NCBI RefSeq assembly: GCF_019578655.1
Contig: NC_063260.1
Location: 10,604,501-10,668,500 of the forward strand
DNA: 64,000 bases
Direction of reading: 5' to 3'
Source: Ricinus communis
Taxonomy: Eukaryota > Streptophyta > Magnoliopsida > Malpighiales > Euphorbiaceae
This document shows positions 21,898 through 34,139 of this stretch, in pieces (position 1 is the first letter of the stretch; the number at the start of each line of letters is the position of its first letter). Below the pieces are notes generated by a model that saw nothing but the letters and a program-made list of their open reading frames with translations, did no database searches and was not told the origin of the DNA. The position numbers and the translations under genes are program-made.

Positions 21898-23670
21898 TTA
21901 AATTATCTGCTCCATACTTTTCAGTATGTTCTTTGACATTATTCGTTTGTCAACCACATGATTCCAGAAGAGACTTAAAATGCTGTTGTCACCAGCATAA
22001 GAAGCATTAAGAGCCCGATAAATTTTGAGAGTAATCATCAGCCTTCTCTTGTACATTTCATCTAACAAATCTGAAGCAGCATTTGCTTTCCCAAGCTTCC
22101 AATATGCATACGCTAGACTAGTGTATATGACACTATCTCCCAATGTTCCCTTCTCTTGCATGAGACTGAATATTTTTTTAGCATAATCAACTTGTTCTCT
22201 TTTGCAAAATCTCCTTATTAGTGCCCTATATAGTGATTTATCAACACAAAGACCTTTGCGTACAAACTCATCTGGGAGTTTAAGGACTGCCTCTTCATTT
22301 TGTTGATTACAATAACCATCTACAAGCCATGAATAGGTGCAATAACTAGGAGAAAATCCTGCATCAAGCATGCTAAGCAATAGCTCTTTGGCACCATCCA
22401 TCTCCCGTATTTTGCAGAACCCATGGATCAATGCTTTGTACGTAAATTGATCTAGCTTCAAACCAGCCTCCACCATCCTGTTCTTCACTTTCAAAGCTGA
22501 CTTCATATCTCCTATCTTGCAATAAGCATTAATCAATGTGTTACATGTGACATTATCTGGTTCAATTTTCTTTTCACTCATCTCATTTAGGAGCTTATTT
22601 GCATCTCTTATCCTGCCTATCTCACATAATTTCCTCAGTATTGAGTTATAAGTAACAACAGTAGGATACAGCCCTTGCGCTTCCATTTCTTCTCGCAATC
22701 TCAAAGCTTGATCAAGATCATTCAATCTACAATACCCATCAATCAATGTAGTGTAGGTCACGTGATTAGGAGTTGCATCACGTATCTCCTTAAATAGTCT
22801 CATAGCTTCTCTCATTCTACCTTCTTTACAAAAACCATGAATAAGCGAATTATAAGTGACAATATCAGGCTTAATTCCTTCCCTCTCCATCCTATCTTGA
22901 ACAGACAAAGCTTCATAGTGCATACCCTTTTTGCAATACAATGAAATCAATGTATTGTATGTGAAAAGATCAGGAAAAACACACTTGGATTCCATTTCAC
23001 TCAATAAATTATCTGCTTTCTGCACATCACCAGATTTACAACAAGCATGAATCAAGACATTATAAACATGAATATTAGCTTCAACCCCGATTCTAGCCAT
23101 CTTTTTATAAACTTTCCACACCATATCAGTAAGTCTATCCTTAGCCAAAGAATTCAATAACACAGTACAAGCATGCAAATGTGGCCTGAACCCATTTACC
23201 ATCATATGCTCAAAAACCTGAATAGCCTCCTGTTTCATCTTGGTATTTGCATAAACTATTACAAGCCAGCTAAAAACATGAGAATTAATATCTGGATCAT
23301 CATGAAGTCTCACTAAAGCACTCAAAACAGATTGAGTTGATAAAAAATCCCTATAAGCAATCTTCTCAAGCAAACTCTGTGCAGTCTTTAAGTGTTTAAA
23401 CTTGGTTAAAATATGGATCATAGTCCATGAAGACTGTAAAGAATGTTTGTAATTAGGAATTGACGATTCAATCCATTTAAACAATGCCCAAGAAAGACAA
23501 GGACCTTGGCTATGTAAAGAGAGCTGATATAATACCTGGTGAAGGGTTGATGCCGTGAGAATAGAACAAATCTTGGGTCTCAAAAGATTGTTCCAGCCAC
23601 CCTTTATTACAGTTGCACATATGTTTTGAACCAATTGAGTTTCACTTCGTAAAGTGACTACAGCTGCCAT
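21898..23670 (-). CDS. P-type pentatricopeptide repeat protein (At5g38730-like)
   Basis: An intronless 590-residue frame. After an N-terminal region of about 130 residues come around a dozen clear P-type PPR motifs, e.g. YNVLIHACCKSGDVQKADNL, TYNTLISLYCKKGMHYEALS, TYNSLIHGFCKEGRMREAMR and TYTTLIDGYCRLNDLDQALR. The TYNxLI...G(F/Y)C core is strongly conserved, and there is no E/DYW tail. Such proteins bind organellar RNA, most often in mitochondria; the N-terminus is only weakly presequence-like. Length and pattern agree with Arabidopsis At5g38730 (about 596 residues, from memory). That gene's Arabidopsis neighbour is the RRP7 gene, whose homologue lies here head to head across the transposon nest. 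Confidence 0.93.
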   Translation of the reverse strand: MAAVVTLRSETQLVQNICATVIKGGWNNLLRPKICSILTASTLHQVLYQLSLHSQGPCLSWALFKWIESSIPNYKHSLQSSWTMIHILTKFKHLKTAQSLLEKIAYRDFLSTQSVLSALVRLHDDPDINSHVFSWLVIVYANTKMKQEAIQVFEHMMVNGFRPHLHACTVLLNSLAKDRLTDMVWKVYKKMARIGVEANIHVYNVLIHACCKSGDVQKADNLLSEMESKCVFPDLFTYNTLISLYCKKGMHYEALSVQDRMEREGIKPDIVTYNSLIHGFCKEGRMREAMRLFKEIRDATPNHVTYTTLIDGYCRLNDLDQALRLREEMEAQGLYPTVVTYNSILRKLCEIGRIRDANKLLNEMSEKKIEPDNVTCNTLINAYCKIGDMKSALKVKNRMVEAGLKLDQFTYKALIHGFCKIREMDGAKELLLSMLDAGFSPSYCTYSWLVDGYCNQQNEEAVLKLPDEFVRKGLCVDKSLYRALIRRFCKREQVDYAKKIFSLMQEKGTLGDSVIYTSLAYAYWKLGKANAASDLLDEMYKRRLMITLKIYRALNASYAGDNSILSLFWNHVVDKRIMSKNILKSMEQII

Positions 23671-24117
23671 ATTTTTGCTCTACATTGCACCGAAAATCAG
23701 TTTTAAGCACCGGATAGAGATGGCAAACTGGCGATTGAAGTTGGGCTCGGATCGGATGAAATTATTAGGCGTTTCGGAATTGGGTATTTTGGGTTTGGGT
23801 CTGGGTTTTATCGAATTCAGATGATTTCGGGCACCGCTCACAGCACTCTGAATCTGAGTATTTTACACATGCTTCGTATTTATTATTTATGGATTTGTTT
23901 GATTTGTTTTAAATGTATATAATTTATTTTTTATATATTTTTAAATAATGAAATAATCACCTTATAAACTAATTAATTATAAAATTCAAGATATGAGATT
24001 TATATTTAATATTATTAAATTAATAATTTTATTAAATATTAATTTTTTATTTAAAATTTTATTAATAGTTACTTATTCCATTTCATACTAATCAGTATTT
24101 TTTTAATATTTTGTTTA

Positions 24118-25040
24118 GAGGTAAATGACTCTTTTATAGATATTAATTTGTATATTATATTAAATGAACTTCAAAATGTACATTTAATAAACTTATAATT
24201 TATGGATAATGAACCTGTTATTTTTTACTCTATGAATGTTAATTTGTTTTATGCACAGACGATATTTCATTATTGATAAAGTGTATATTAATTTATTATT
24301 AGTGTCAAGTTCATTAAATATGAACTTTAGATTCATTATTTATAAAGTATAAATTCATACTAATTAATATCTTTTAATATTTTATTTAGATTAAGAAAGT
24401 ATTTAATAAACTTAATTATAAGAAACAAATAGCTAATTGAGACTAAATGACTTTTTATAGATATTGTGTACTATATTAAATAAACCTCAAATATACATTT
24501 AATGAAATTATAGATTATAGATAATGAATATGTTGTTTTTTACTTATGAATACTGATTTGTTTTATGCATAGACGGTATATTTATTATTTATAAAGTGTA
24601 TATTCATTTATTATTAGTGTTAAGTTCATTAAATATGAATTTAGATTCATCACTTATAAAGTGTATATTCATATTAGTTAATATTTTTTAATATTTTATT
24701 TAGATTAAGAAAGCATTTAATAATTTTAATTATAAAGAACAAATAGCTAATTGGAACTAAATGACTTTTTTATAGATATTAATGTGTATACTATAGTAAA
24801 TGAACTTCAAGTGTATATTTGATGAACTTGTAGTTTATTGATAATGAAGCATTTGTTTTTTAACCTACGAATATTGACTTGTTTTATGCACTAATAGTAT
24901 ATTTATTATTTATAAAGTATATATTCATTTATTATTAGTGTCAAGTTCATTAAACATGAATTTTAGATTCATCACTTATAAAATATACATTCATCTGTTA
25001 TTATTGTCAGATTTATTAAATATAAATTTTAGGTTCATTA
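24118..25040. repeat. AT-rich tandem array, ~315-bp units
   Basis: Three diverged units begin at about 24118, 24439 and 24752, each with an aaatgac(t)cttttttatagatatt-like start followed by shared blocks (tgttttatgca, ttatttataaagtgtatattcattt, gtcaagttcattaaa). The array continues into the 408-bp array to the right, with which it shares half of each unit. Confidence 0.75.
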
Positions 25041-25886
25041 TTGTTGTCCCTTGAAACCAGGAAGGCGGGTTGAATTTATGACCTCAAATTGCGGAAATAA
25101 AAGACTCGAGGTAAAAACACAAGAGATTAAGGCAAAGATAGAAGATTAAGGGTTAGAGGAGATAACAGAAAGGATTTATAGTGGTTCAGAATAAACCTCT
25201 CTATGTACACTCCTCAAAATCACACTTGAGTGTTTCATTATGATCACTTAGATTACAGCCTTTTATTTTTTAACTTATTAATATTGATTTGTTTTATACA
25301 CTAATAGTATATTCATTACTTATAAAATATATATTCATTTATTATTAGTGTCAAGTTCATTGAACATGAATTTTAAATTCATCACTTATAAAGTATACAT
25401 TCATTTATTATTATTGTCAAATTTATTAAACATAAATTTTAGGTTCATTACTATTGTCCCTTAGAACCAAGAAGGAGGGGTTGAATTTGTGAAAATTGCA
25501 GAAATAAAAGACTTAGAGGTAAAAACACAAGAGATTAAGGCAAAGATAGAAGATTAAGGGTTAGAGGAGATAACAAAAAGGATTTATAGTGGTTTGAAAT
25601 AAACCTCTATACATCTACTCCTCAAGATTACACTTGAGTGTTTCATTATAATCACTTAGATTACGACCTTTTTATTTTTTAACCTATGAATATTGATTTA
25701 TTTTATGCACTAATGGTATTCATTCTTATAAAAGTATATATTCATTTATTATTAGTGTCAAGATCATTAAACATAAATTTTAGATTCATCACTTATAAAG
25801 TATACATTCATTTGTTATTATTGTCAAATTTATTAAATATAAATTTTAGGTTCATTACTATTGTCCCTTAGAACCAAAAAGAAAAA

Positions 25887-25920
<34 letters not shown>

Positions 25921-26520
25921 GGTTGAATTTATGACCTCAAATTGCGGAAATAAAAGAATTGAGGTAAAAACACAAGAGATTAAGGCAAAGATAGAAGATT
26001 AAGGGTTAGAGGAGATAACAAAAAGGATTTATAATGGTTCGGAATAAACCTCTTTACGTCCATTCCTCAAGATCACACTTGAGTGTTTCATTATAATCAC
26101 TTAGATTACAATCTTTTGTTTTTTAACCTATGAATATTGATTTGTTTTATGCACTAATGGTATATTCATTCTTATAAAGTATATATTCATTTATTATTAG
26201 TGCCAAGTTCATTAAATATGAATTTTAGATTCATCACTTATAAAATATACATTCATTTGTTATTATTGTCAGATTTATTAAACATAATTTTAGGTACATT
26301 AGTGTTGTCCCTTGGAACCAAGAAGGAGGGTTGAAGTTGTGACCTCAAATTGCAAAAATAAAAGACTTGAGGTAAAAACACAAGAGATTAAGGCAAAGAT
26401 AAAAGATTAAGGGTTAGATGAGATAACAGAAATGATTTATAATGGTTCGGAATAAATCTCTTTACGTTCACTCCTCAAGATCACACTTGATTGTTTCATT
26501 ATAATTACTTAGATTATAAC
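25041..26520. repeat. 408-bp tandem array built from an LTR end plus AT-rich flank
   Basis: Four units share the text agattaagggttagaggaga at about 25141, 25549, 25994 and 26402, a period of 408 bp (445 where a G-run is expanded). Each unit joins about 190 bp of the AT-rich repeat to about 215 bp that equal the outer end of the copia LTR, starting near tgttgtccctt. Only the rightmost unit continues into the rest of the LTR, at about 26520. So the boundary between the LTR and its AT-rich flank was amplified in tandem. Confidence 0.85.
25887..25919. repeat. G homopolymer of 33 bases
   Basis: The third array unit has 33 G in a row, where the other units have a few interrupted G (gaaggaggg). Such a run can form G-quadruplexes and is prone to slippage and sequencing error. 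Confidence 0.9.
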
Positions 26521-27436
26521 CTTTGGGTTGTACAAGTTCACCCAACAACTTGGTGTTTTCAAGGCTCACATTAAACCTATTCCCTTAGTGTATCAAACTC
26601 TCACTAAGTCCCTTAATCCTTGAGTATTAATGGTTACTTAATAACCAATTTCTTGTGTTTTTAATACCTAGGCTCATACAATAACGTTTTCAAGTTTTAG
26701 TTGGACAAAGGTTTCAACTTAATATACTTTTACAAAGAAAAAAAATGAGTGTAGAAAGAGAAATGAATTTATAAGAGTTTTGGTATATGTAATTCACACA
26801 CTTAGTTGTAAAGTATTTAAGAGGGGTATTTATACACATACCAACTCCTTAGAGACGTTATAATGAAGCCAAAACTCTTTAAATGCAATATTCGATAATT
26901 TGGCAAAAGTTGCCTAAAGTCATGAAAGGCGCCCTTGCGCTTTCTAAAAGAGACGTTGGGACTCCAACGGCTCCAACCACGTGGCACTGATAGGGTGACT
27001 GTTGTCTCAATGGTTACTAACATCGCATTAATTACAAAAATCACCTCTGCACCATAATATAGCCCTCGCGCTTGCCATGACCGTGCCTAGAAGCGCCCTT
27101 GCGCTTCTCGTCGCACTATCTTTTGCTAAGAATCTTCTCAAGGCCTAAAGAGAGACGTCTCGCTTCTTGAATCTTTAACACTTTGACTGCCGAGTGTCGC
27201 GAGATGATTAGCCTTTTGTCAAGTGAAGTCTTCAACACTTTGTAGACTTTTAGCCATATGAAAAGCACCCCAACGCGTTTGAGGTCTTCTTACAAGACTT
27301 ACTTCAAAGCTAAAGGATATTAGGATAGGCTTAGTTCCTTTGATGATCTACCACATAGACACTCAGTTATGATGTTAGTGATGATCAATTTGGTTGTTAG
27401 AATTAAAATAGAGATCAATTGCACCTTAGGTCAACA
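26303..27436 (-). repeat. 3' LTR of a SIRE-like Ty1/copia retrotransposon
   Basis: The LTR runs from tgttgtcccttgg at 26303 to ggtcaaca at 27436, giving TGTTG...CAACA ends and a length of 1134 bp. A polypurine tract lies immediately inside, at 27437–27450. The end text with a short G-run followed by ttgaa is typical of SIRE/Maximus LTRs. The 5' LTR and any target duplication are absent. Confidence 0.78.
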
Positions 27437-27450
27437 ATCTCCCCCTTTTT
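27437..27450 (-). other. Polypurine tract of the copia element
   Basis: The minus strand reads AAAAAGGGGGAGAT and abuts the LTR start. It fixes the element's orientation as minus and marks the end of its internal region. Confidence 0.75.
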
Positions 27451-29730
27451 GAATTTGACAACCAAATTAATCAGAAATTCAAAATTGATTAAGTATAAGT
27501 GCAATTGAATAGCTAATAACTAATATTCAAGAGCCAAAAGGATAATTGTCTTAAAGTTATTGAATAATTTGTTACTCCTCCTCAATAGTTGCATTTGTGT
27601 TCCTTTTGAATTTGTAATTAAACAAATTTAATTACTTAGTTTAATTATTGATCAACTCTCCTTCTTTGGACATTAATCGATTTTGAGTATTTTCTCCATA
27701 GATTTCTCTCCCCCTTTGGTCATGAATTAATTTAGATTGTTCTTCTCCTTTGGAAAAATTAAAAAGGACAAGAAAGATAAACTTGCAAAGAGATAGAAAA
27801 AACATAATAAAAGTTCATTCATAAAGAGAAATCTACATATGTGTGGTCAAATGAAAGAAAAACATGCATGAGAAGAAAAAAAATAAAATGAAAAACAAAA
27901 GAACAAAATGAATAAATGAATAAACCAATCTTCTTCCTCGTCATCCCCTTCTTCTTCTTCCTCTTGATAGACCATAAGCTCCTTTCCTTTTCCCTAAAAC
28001 TTGCTTGAGGAAGTGGAATGTGAGCCTCTTCTTCCTCTTCTTCTTCCCAATCCTCTATATGATAATGAGAAATCTTGTGTGCTTTTTGAATCTCCATTAA
28101 GTGTGCATGCAAATGGTGAAGGTAATTTTAAGTCTTTTCCATTTGCTTTAGGACTCTGTCCTTAAAAGAAATAGAGGCTTGAGTGGGAAAAGAAGAAGGG
28201 GTTGGCTCTCTTGGAACCCTATGATCTTTCTTTCTTTTCTACCTATTATCCACATACTCCCCAATAACAAGAAAGAATTCCTCATCCATTTTCCACTTAG
28301 ATCCAAGTCAAATGACCTTGGCATGCTTTAGGAATGCTAAGCCAAATAAGAGTGGTGAGATAAGAGGAGTTAGGTAGGTCTTATTGAGAGGACTAAGGTC
28401 TTGGAAGTGTTTGGCAATTTTAATGACATGAGAAGAGACAAGAATGACACTTTTTGAAATATTGCTAAGATGAAAGAGGTGATCAAGAAAGAGCTTGGAA
28501 GTGAGATGCATATACTATGAATCAAGGCATAGAGGAAAAGAAGATCTTTTAGGAAACTTTTTCAATCCCATTATCTCTTGCATGGATGTTGGTGGCCATC
28601 ATCCTATGCACTACCCAATGGAGGAGGGATTTGAGATCTTTATAGTTGAAATCTTTAAAGTAGGTTTCTTTAGTAGAGATTTGTCTCCAAAATTAGAAAA
28701 AAGAGAGATGCATCTCTACAAGGTTCTCAATGATTAAGAGATGACCTCTTTCTTGAAATCCAAAAATGAAGGAGAATTGGGGTTTAGTAAGGGTTCTTCT
28801 CTCCCCAAAGAGACTAAGCTCTATCCCATACTAGTCATCCTCATCTCCCCTTTTGTTGATTACTAAGGTAGAAAGAAATTCCTTAATAAGATTCTCAAAA
28901 CAAATCTCTAAAATAGAGGGTAGGAAAAAGTCTTTAAGTCCTACATTATTAAGAAGATTGTGTACCACTTTTGATATATCAAATTTGAGGAGAACTTCTT
29001 CATCAAAGAAACGACTAGGTTGAGTTTCTTTCCTTTATATGGTCATGTATTTGATTCTAACTTCATCATTCACTCCTTTCATTCTTTTTGTTATGGATTC
29101 AATGGAGGAGGAGCTTCTTCCAATAGGCTTCTTGGACCCATGCTTGTTTTGAGGAAGAGGCAGAGAAGATTGGAATTTTTTAAAGAAGAAAAGAGGGGTT
29201 TTGAGAGCTTTATGAAAGAATTGTAGGAAAAATAATGCAAATGTGTAAGATGTGGCTTTTATAGCCTTAAGGAGGTGTCAAAAATGGTAAAAAATGGCTA
29301 ATTGCTCATTACAACTAATTTTAAAAAAAATCTATAATGGCTAGTTTTTTATTGAAATTAAGAGAAAGTGCGGGCGCACCTAAGAAGCACAGTCACGCTT
29401 TTGAAAATATAGTCACAGCGGCTATAATTTCTAAGAAAATGCAGTCATGCTGAGGAGTCGCATGCGCGCTTTTAAGGTCATTTCTAGGATTGCTTATGGA
29501 CCCAGCGCAAGTGTGCTTTTGGTAAATTCATACAAAAGACTATGTTAAAATGAGTGCATGAGCATGCTCTTTTCATATTGATCACATCATTTTATGTATG
29601 AGTACTGAGCTGCACCAAGATCCAAAAAAATCTAGGATTAAGACAATTTCAATACTCAATTTGTGCATAAAAAAATCACAAGTATAAGTATCACAAACAA
29701 AAATTTGCATATTTTGTTAAAGACTTAAGC
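27451..29730 (-). pseudogene. Degenerate region downstream of copia pol (SIRE env-like position)
   Basis: Between RNase H and the polypurine tract is about 2.3 kb with broken minus-strand frames. Recognisable pieces are FFDEEVLLKFDISKVVHNLL (about 29010–28950), SPLNKTYLTPLISPLLFGLA within the frame at 28511–28308, and an acidic run after HYHIEDW in the frame at 28112–27819. SIRE-lineage elements often carry an extra, envelope-like ORF here. I see no clear signal peptide or membrane segment, so env-like describes the position only. Frames are broken by stops. Confidence 0.5.
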
Positions 29731-29739
29731 TAAGGTGCT

Positions 29740-31026
29740 TCCATCTATCATTATGAGTTCTCTTTTAATGAAATTCATTCTTTTCTCATTTAGGAGTTTG
29801 GTAAGAATGTCGACTAGTTGTTTGTTTATATCATTATATTCTAGTACTAAATTACTATTTTGAACATGATCCCTTGAAAATGGTATCTAATATCTATGTG
29901 CTTACTCGTAGAGTGTTGAATGGGGTTCTTAGAAATTTCTATAGCACTAGTGTTATCACATTCCATAATCTCTTAATTGTTGCCTCATCCAAAGGATTTG
30001 AGCATAACAACATCCCGCTACCACATATTTGGCTTCTGCGGTAGAGAGAGCAACCGAGACTTGTTTCTTACTAAATTAAGATACTAAGCATTCACCTAGA
30101 AAATGGCAAGTTCCAGAGGTGCTCTTTCTATCTAACAAATTACCGACATAATTGGCATCAGAATAACCTATTATATCAAAGAAAGATTCTCTAGGATACC
30201 AAAGTCCTAAGTTCAAGGTTCCACATAAATATTTCAAAATTTTTTTGACGACATTTAAATGAAACTCTTTTGGACAAGATTGAAATCTAGCACAAAGGCA
30301 AATACTATACATAATATCAAGTCTAGAGGCTATTAAATATAAAAGTGATAAGATCATACCTTTATAGAGCTTTTCATTTATGCTCTTGCCCTTCTCATCC
30401 TTGTCTAATTTGGTTGTGACACTCATTGGGGTCTTGGCTACTTTGCAACCACCCATATCAAATTTCTTTAAGAGTCCTCTTGTGTACTTCGATTGGTTGA
30501 TGAATATTCCGTCTTTGCTTTGCTTGAATTGAAGACCAAGGAAGAATTTGAGTCTTTCCATCATATGCTCATTTCAAATTCTCTAGTCATGCACTTAGCA
30601 AAATTCTCACAAGCAACTCATTAATAGCACCAAATACAATGTCATCAACATAAATTTGAACAATTATAATATCATGTTTATATTTCTTTACAAAGAGAAT
30701 AATGACAGCCTTGCCCTTTTGAAATCCATTCTCAATTAGAAAAGAGCCAAGCCTTTCATACCAAGCTCTAAGGGTTTTCTTCAATCCATACAAGGCTTTA
30801 AATAGTTTAAAAACATTATTTGAAAACTTATGATCTTCAAAACTAGGAGATTGCTCAACATAGACTTCCTCCTCAATTAAACCATTTAAAAAAGCACTTT
30901 TCATCTCCATTTAAAAAAGTTTAAATTCATATGACATGCATATGCTAAAAGTATCCTAATAGCTTCCAATCTAGCAATCAGAGCAAAAGTCTTATCATAA
31001 TCAATGTTTCCTCTTAATAGTTGCAT
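29740..31026 (-). pseudogene. Ty1/copia reverse transcriptase–RNase H fragment
   Basis: The minus strand holds the C-terminal half of copia reverse transcriptase: MKSAFLNGLIEEEVYVEQ, FKALYGLKKTLRAWYERL and the catalytic IYVDDIVFGA. The connection segment follows (FFLGLQFKQSKDGIFINQSK), then RNase H with DANYVGNLLDRKSTSG and STAEAKYVVAGCC. Frames break near 30580 and 30070. Upstream gag, protease, integrase and the start of RT are missing: similarity stops abruptly at about 31026. Together with the LTR at 26303–27436 this is a 5'-truncated, dead SIRE-like element. Confidence 0.88.
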
Positions 31027-31610
31027 CCATACTATATAAATTAATTGGGATAAAGGAACTTTAAAAGGATTGAATTACTTTGGTAAAGGTTGTTCACTGT
31101 AAAGGTTAATTAAAATATTTTAATTATTCGTACATATTTGGATGGTCATAATGTATTGCTAGATGCGAATCTTGATCTATGAATATGAATTAAGTTAATT
31201 AGAGAATTAACATTGAATTGAAAGAGTTTAATTAATAATTTATATTCATTGACAATATGTCAGGAACATTTTAGGTCACACACAAATAGACTTTATGTGA
31301 TGATTAAAATGAGGCTTTAAGCATTAGATTTAAGCTTATATATTTTTGGCCTAATTAAAATTTAATTAATTTAGAGCTAATGGGCTTATGATATTTGGCG
31401 ATCATAGATTTTACTATCTGTTGATTAGTTCTTTATTAATTTAAGTCCATTTAGGACATAAAGGCCAACTTAAAGTAGGTTAGAGTTTTCTAGAATTTCT
31501 GATTCTTTAAGGACTTAGATTAAAACGTAATATAGAGATGCATAGGGCGACAAGATGATGCTCTTATGAAGAAAATTCCTAAGTGAATTAATCAATAAAA
31601 TTAATTGATT
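31027..31610. other. AT-rich sequence with LTR-like text, unassigned
   Basis: This begins where the copia similarity stops and ends at the MULE-like element. Phrases such as gaattaagttaattagagaa and aggccaacttaaagtagg resemble internal parts of other plant LTRs, but no ends can be set. No gene is visible. Confidence 0.3.
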
Positions 31611-32722
31611 GGCCTAATACATACACAAACACTTGTAATTGTAAGATTTAGTCAGATAACTCCTTATACTTCAAGTTTGACCTATTAAACACTTGAACTT
31701 AATAATTACTTAATATATAAACACCTAACAACTATTTAAATAGAATTTGTAAAACATGCATGCTAACTCGTTCTATACAATGGATACATTTACTTAATTC
31801 AATGATATTACAAGCACTTAAGCCTATTTATAATTTCTCTCTTCACAAACACTTGAGAAAATAAAATAAAATAAAATACTTTTTTGACCATGTCAACGGG
31901 AATGATGGTGGTGTTGCTATTCTTCTTAACCACCAAAATAGTCCTAAGACACAACATCCTATGCCCTAAATCTAATTCCATGTACTTAGTATCTTAACAC
32001 TACAACTACAACTCCTGATACTTGTTGTAGCTCGATCAAAGATGTTGTTGGAGATGAGCTTACTTTTCTTTGCAATCTTTACGACACTTCTGGTTTGTTT
32101 AAAGCTTTAATTTGAATGCTACTCAGGCTATGGCTCTTATTTGTACATGCAGTGTTAACGCTGCTCCTAGTGCTTATAATAAAGGTAAATTTTGAAAGTT
32201 GTGTGATTTTTTATTTTAAGTGTGAACTGGATTTTATTATTGATTGAATTTAGAGTGAGTTTTAGGTTTTGAATGGATTTAGAGCTGGAGGGTTATGGAT
32301 TATGTCTGGTTATAGTAAATTTTATACCTTTTACCATTAGGTCCTTGAGATTAAAGCAAAAAATTTAAAAATGAAAGGAAAGAAGAAAAAGAAAAAGTAA
32401 ACTACCCATTATCTTGTTGTAAGTAAAGCTGATATTGATCGGTTTACTTTTTTCAGGTAAAAGATAAAGAGAAAAAGATGACGAAATAATAAAGAGGAGG
32501 GTGATATTTATTCAAAAATTATAATAACTATTTTACTGCCATGAGAAAATTGACTTCACTCCCATGTAAGAGATTGATAGAAAGTGCTATGCCATGTAAG
32601 CAATCAGGTGTTTATATATTAAGCAATTGGCAAGTTCAAGTGTCTAATAGGTCAAATTCAAAATAGAGAGGTTTGTATGACTATTTTAGTCAAGTACATG
32701 GGGCTACTTATGTATTAGTCCT
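31611..32722. mobile_element. Pack-MULE-like non-autonomous element 1
   Basis: Imperfect terminal inverted repeats of at least 120 bp: the left starts ggcctaatacatac and the right, reversed, starts aggactaatacata. Shared blocks in order are ttagtca, tttgacctattaaacacttg and acttaatatataaacacct. The flanks taattgatt and taattaatt form a 9-bp target duplication with one mismatch, as expected for Mutator-like elements. The interior has no transposase but contains an exon-like fragment of a lipid-transfer-type protein. The same TIR family bounds the element at 59901–60998, whose interior is different. Confidence 0.78.
32002..32184 (+). pseudogene. Captured exon fragment, lipid-transfer-protein-like
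   Basis: Inside the MULE-like element the plus strand reads TPDTCCSSIKDVVGDELTFL, then CNLYDTSGLFKAL, and after a frameshift near 32112 NLNATQAMALICTCSVN. The CCSSIK...LC-N-L...NLN.TQA.AL...C.V pattern is that of plant LTP/xylogen-like (LTP_2) proteins. It stops at a perfect donor (AAAG|GTAAAT), so it looks like a genomic exon copy with intron start. The frameshift shows it is not functional. The family call rests on Cys spacing and is moderate. Confidence 0.5.
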
Positions 32723-34139
32723 TAATTAATTCATTTTCTTGTTTTGGAACTAGCATCTAATCTCTTACATCTTCACTTAAAAGTTATTTAAAAAGATCTT
32801 TGCTTAGAAACTTGTGTAGATCACTAAAAAGAGACTAGTAAATTAAGTAGCTTTAAAGTATATTAGTCATTTTTAAATCAAGATTCCATGAGCAATAAGA
32901 AGTTTCAATATGCCAAACTCTTTTTATAAGTCTTCTTGACTTTTTGCTTGTTTTGTGTTATTATGACTACTTTACATTGTTGAGATTATTAGTGCTGAAA
33001 GTTTTTGTTTCACTTTCAATATACATTTCCTTATGTTTAGTTCTCAGCACACATTGCCTTTGGGGCGTATGCTAGGTGATTGTCTTTTGAGGGCAATATT
33101 TATTTACGTGCGTATGATTAGGATTTTATATTTTGGAATTTCTATAGGCTTGCAAGGAATTAGTAGGATATATCTGTAAATCTATATTTTCTTAATTTTA
33201 TATTAACCTTGAATTCATTACATATATAATTTCGTTGATTTGTTTTGAGACATGTATATTATTTAGTTTAGATATAAAACATCGAATGCAAATTTGAATA
33301 CAATAAGAGATAATGCTTTATTTTTTTAGTTTATAAAATTTTATTTATCCAGCTAAATTTATTTGACTAGATATTTATACTTATAAATATAGTAGTATAT
33401 TTAACCTTGTAAATATTTCTCAAATTATTTGTTTATCTTCTCACTAAATTTTTACTCATTCTTTTCCCACCCACTAGGGTTATGCATGATGCTTATGAGT
33501 TAGATTATAATAGAAATTATAATAGATAGAGCTTCATGTTGCTAGACTCCATGGTTCTGGAAAGAAAAGATAGAAAATTAGATAGTTGGACACAGTTTGA
33601 ATATAGCCATTACAATTATACTACTTTGAAGAAGATAAATTATATTTGTACCCGTTAATTATATTTAGTAGAGAAATTTACTATCCTTTGACAAAGAAAA
33701 AATGTAACATCATAATATATTAATATTATAATAATAATATCATAAAAGTCAGTGAAATAGATTACCAAGTCCATAAATATTTTATGAACTACAAAATTAA
33801 GATATTAGTTTAAACTTTATAAACAACATCAAGTTCTAAACTAATATATTAGTTCTAAATACAAAAATACTAAGTTAATTATTTGGTACATCAATTCCTT
33901 TCATCATCTCAAATAATAAGTTTTTGCAGCATTCTCACATGCATTTAAGAAGAACCCTCAATATCTCTAGCTTCTAAATAAGATAAAGATAGTATGTATA
34001 ATAAATGTATTTGTTAACATTTAAATCAATCAATAAATTTTGCTCTGTATTCTCTGAAATTGGAAGTATGATAGCTTTGACCAATTCAATAGTTAAGTTT
34101 AAAATTGCTTGAGTAACATTATACATGCGGGACCTCCCC
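32723..34139. other. AT-rich spacer, no recognised gene
   Basis: Nothing codes here. The sequence right of the MULE-like element probably continues the DNA it inserted into. The right half may belong to the flank of the Harbinger remnant, but I could not find its inverted repeats. Confidence 0.4.

Noticed and set aside
24118..26520. CRISPR-like regular repeat spacing
   Set aside because: Units are adjacent long tandem repeats of 315–408 bp without spacers, in a plant genome.
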